Positions 62,140 to 64,000 of a DNA stretch of 64,000 bases are shown here, piece after piece; the first letter of the stretch is position 1; each line of letters opens with the position of its first letter. This DNA is from a bacterium (GTDB lineage: Bacteria; Chloroflexota; Dormibacteria; Aeolococcales; Bog-877), in assembly GCA_021791415.1 (NCBI GenBank), contig JAJYWQ010000058.1, forward strand, positions 1 through 64,000. The letters are read 5' to 3'. The translations under genes were made by a program, and so were the position numbers. The notes beneath the pieces were generated by a model, which searched no databases, had not been told where the DNA came from, and saw nothing but the letters and a program-made list of their open reading frames with translations.

Positions 62140-63453
62140 GTGCGGCGGTGGCTGGGTCCTCCGGCGGTTGGCCTCGCGATGATCGCGCTGCTGGCTGGAT
62201 GCGGGCAGCCCACCGCAGCCGGGCCAAGGCCCACCCGGTCTCCCTCTCCGCCCTCGGTCGCCCAGCTCGTGGAGGCGGCGGCAAACACCTTCATGAGCCA
62301 GATGGCGGCTGGCGACTACCTGGCCCAGTGGAGCGAGCTGGCGCCGCCGGCACGGGCGATGTGGCCGTCGGAGGCCGCCCGGTCCGCCTTTCTCGCGGCC
62401 AAGTTCCAGGGAGCAGCGGCCGTGACCGGCTACCGGTTGGGAGCGCCAGCCCCCTCGTCCACCTGGGTCGACAGGGAGGATCCGGCGGTGCAGGTGGCGG
62501 GTGCCTACACGGTCTCCGTCCAAGTGCAGTTCAGTTCAGCGGCACAGGTCCTGCCGTCCGGGGTGGGCGCTGACTATTCCAAGCTGGCTCTGATGCTCAT
62601 TCCGCAAGCCTCAGGGCCCCCGCTGGTGGTGGGGGAGGGGCCATGCTCGATCGACGCGCCGATCATCGTCCCGCCGTCGCCACCCACGGAGAGCGCGTCT
62701 GTCCCCATTCTCATGTACCACGTGGTGGCCCCCTTCCCAATCCCCGCTCAATGGAACAGCACCTATGCATACGATCTGGAGTACGGGCTCACCGTCACCC
62801 CGTCGCAGTTCGCCGCCCAGATGGCCTACCTCTCAGGAGCCGGAGCTCACGCCATCTCGCTCACCCGGCTGGCGGACTTCCTCCTGTACGGGCTGCCGCT
62901 TCCGCCCAAGCCCGTCGCCATCACCTTCGACGACGGTCGGGAGAGCCCCCTCCAGAACGCCGTCCCCGTCCTCCGCACCTACGGCTACACCGCCACCTTC
63001 TTCGTCCCCAGCGGGCTGGTCGGCAGATACGTGACCACCAGGGCGGGCACCAATCCTCAGCACTACCTGACCTGGACTCAGATCGACCAGCTGGCTCACA
63101 GCGGATTCTGGATCGAGGACCACACCCTCTTCGACAACACCGCCCTCTGGGGGCTTTCCAGCTCGGAGGTGCAGCAGCTGGCCGGACAGACCGGGGCCAC
63201 CATCGCGGCCCAGACGGGAATTCCAGTACAGTTCATCGCCTACAGCGGGCTCTGGCCCTTCGCCACCGCCGCTCAGAGCGGGCCGGCCGAGACAACGCTG
63301 TTCCAGGAGCTTGCCCAGCTCGGGTACGTCGGCGGGGCGGTCGATGCACGGGTGGACTCGGCCACCCAGGCCACCGGCGAGATCTGGCAGATGCCCCGGG
63401 TTCGGGTGAACCCCAACGAGGCAGGGTCCGCTCTCGGCCCCTGGCTGTCATAG
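62140..63453 (+). CDS. Lipoprotein with polysaccharide deacetylase-like domain
   Basis: 437 residues. Signal peptide with lipobox LLAGC (Cys21), then an NTF2-like region (about 38-165) and a NodB-type deacetylase domain from residue 187: VPILMYHVV, ITFDDGRESP (Asp264/Asp265) and HSGFWIEDHTL. The usual second metal ligand, His of HxxxH, is Asp332 here (HTLFD), and the FAYPYG block reads IAYSGLWP. It may have altered or lost activity. It would act on a cell-wall or surface glycan outside the membrane. Confidence 0.82.
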   Translation: MRRWLGPPAVGLAMIALLAGCGQPTAAGPRPTRSPSPPSVAQLVEAAANTFMSQMAAGDYLAQWSELAPPARAMWPSEAARSAFLAAKFQGAAAVTGYRLGAPAPSSTWVDREDPAVQVAGAYTVSVQVQFSSAAQVLPSGVGADYSKLALMLIPQASGPPLVVGEGPCSIDAPIIVPPSPPTESASVPILMYHVVAPFPIPAQWNSTYAYDLEYGLTVTPSQFAAQMAYLSGAGAHAISLTRLADFLLYGLPLPPKPVAITFDDGRESPLQNAVPVLRTYGYTATFFVPSGLVGRYVTTRAGTNPQHYLTWTQIDQLAHSGFWIEDHTLFDNTALWGLSSSEVQQLAGQTGATIAAQTGIPVQFIAYSGLWPFATAAQSGPAETTLFQELAQLGYVGGAVDARVDSATQATGEIWQMPRVRVNPNEAGSALGPWLS

Positions 63454-63462
63454 GAGGCGAAG

Positions 63463-63960
63463 ATGGACCGAGAGGAGCTCGAGGTGGTGGTGGAGATCCC
63501 CAGGGGGAGCCGCAACAAGTACGAAATGGACCACTCGACCCATCGCATCCGCCTGGACCGGGTGCTGCACTCCTCGGTCCACTATCCCACCGACTACGGG
63601 TACATCCCCGACACGCTGGCCGAGGACGGCGATCCCCTGGACGCACTGGTGGTGGTCGAGGATGGGACGTTCCCGGGCTGCTCGGTCCCGGCTCGGCCCA
63701 TCGGGCTCCTGCACATGGCGGACGAGAACGGGAAGGACGTGAAGGTGCTCTGCGTCGCGGCCTCGGATCCCCGTTTCGATGAGATCGGCGAGTTGGGCGA
63801 CCTGGCTCCCCACTGGCTGCGGGAGATCGAGATCTTCTTCGAGACCTACAAGCGCCTCGAGGACTCCAAGGAGGTGTCCGTCGGCGGCTGGGAGGGGCGC
63901 GAGGCAGCCTGGGGGGCGATCCTCGACTGCCGGCGGCGGCTGGGGGAGTCGGCGGGCTGA
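63463..63960 (+). CDS. ppa: Inorganic pyrophosphatase (family I)
   Basis: Hydrolyses pyrophosphate to phosphate in the cytoplasm. 165 residues: VVVEIPRGSRNKYEMD, the signature region DYGYIPDTLAEDGDPLDALVV with the metal aspartates, DENGKDVKVLCVAASDPRF, and HWLREIEIFFETYKRLE. AGGAGG lies six bases before the ATG. It follows the lipoprotein gene by nine bases. Confidence 0.96.
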   Translation: MDREELEVVVEIPRGSRNKYEMDHSTHRIRLDRVLHSSVHYPTDYGYIPDTLAEDGDPLDALVVVEDGTFPGCSVPARPIGLLHMADENGKDVKVLCVAASDPRFDEIGELGDLAPHWLREIEIFFETYKRLEDSKEVSVGGWEGREAAWGAILDCRRRLGESAG

Positions 63961-63982
63961 AGTCGGCCCCGCTGCGACTGCC

Positions 63983-63988
63983 TAGAAT
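63983..63988 (+). promoter_or_regulatory. -10 element for a gene beyond the window
   Basis: TAGAAT in the last 20 bases, after the ppa stop, same form as other -10 boxes here. Its gene is outside the window. Confidence 0.35.
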
Positions 63989-64000
63989 GGACTTGGTTTC

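Overview
The window is high-GC, gene-dense bacterial chromosome. GTG and TTG starts are frequent, four-base stop/start overlaps are common, and several genes have a -10-like hexamer 6-7 bases before the start codon, a layout that predicts leaderless mRNA. A complete 14-subunit complex I, the hopanoid enzyme HpnH, MoaA, FolE and a Kdp potassium pump point to a free-living, respiring organism. The style suits Actinobacteriota, Chloroflexota or a related soil lineage such as Dormibacterota; I cannot place it from sequence alone.

Region by region. 1-2595 looks like a decayed integrative element in a tRNA-Thr(CGT) gene. It has a tyrosine integrase broken by one in-frame stop and one frameshift, a BrnT-like toxin with a ribbon-helix-helix antitoxin, a HicB-like protein, a matching 19-bp repeat near each end, and a displaced tRNA 3' half at the right end. 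2714-13277 is mixed metabolism: a RidA/hydrolase fusion, a cysteine-desulfurase-like enzyme, a folE-SDR-RibD-like operon, a GT87-type membrane protein, a LysE exporter, acetoacetyl-CoA synthetase, and an alpha/beta hydrolase without its serine. tRNA-Gln follows. 13756-16682 is a MerR / YHS-permease / CsoR metal-handling operon, divergent from hpnH and moaA.

18809-27500 is the Kdp region: kdpE, a histidine kinase equal to the C-terminal part of KdpD, a divergent gene carrying two tandem copies of the KdpD N-terminal module, then kdpC, kdpB, kdpA, kdpF and an extra 27-residue membrane peptide. 27628-38770 holds a DUF488-type protein, a zinc-ribbon protein, DoxX, a GT39-like protein, a potassium channel, TypA, ProC, an oxidoreductase, an aquaporin and a C-S lyase. 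38796-42671 holds an MFS exporter, an ArsR/SRPBCC pair, tRNA-Gly and a methyltransferase.

42959-58717 encodes complex I (nuoA to nuoN), split after nuoD by an oppositely oriented polysaccharide-flippase-like gene. 58729-63960 is an envelope set (GT2, sugar epimerase, GT39-like, deacetylase-like lipoprotein) and inorganic pyrophosphatase. Kdp plus the TrkA-type channel indicate attention to potassium balance; the flippase, glycosyltransferases and epimerase indicate surface polysaccharide production.
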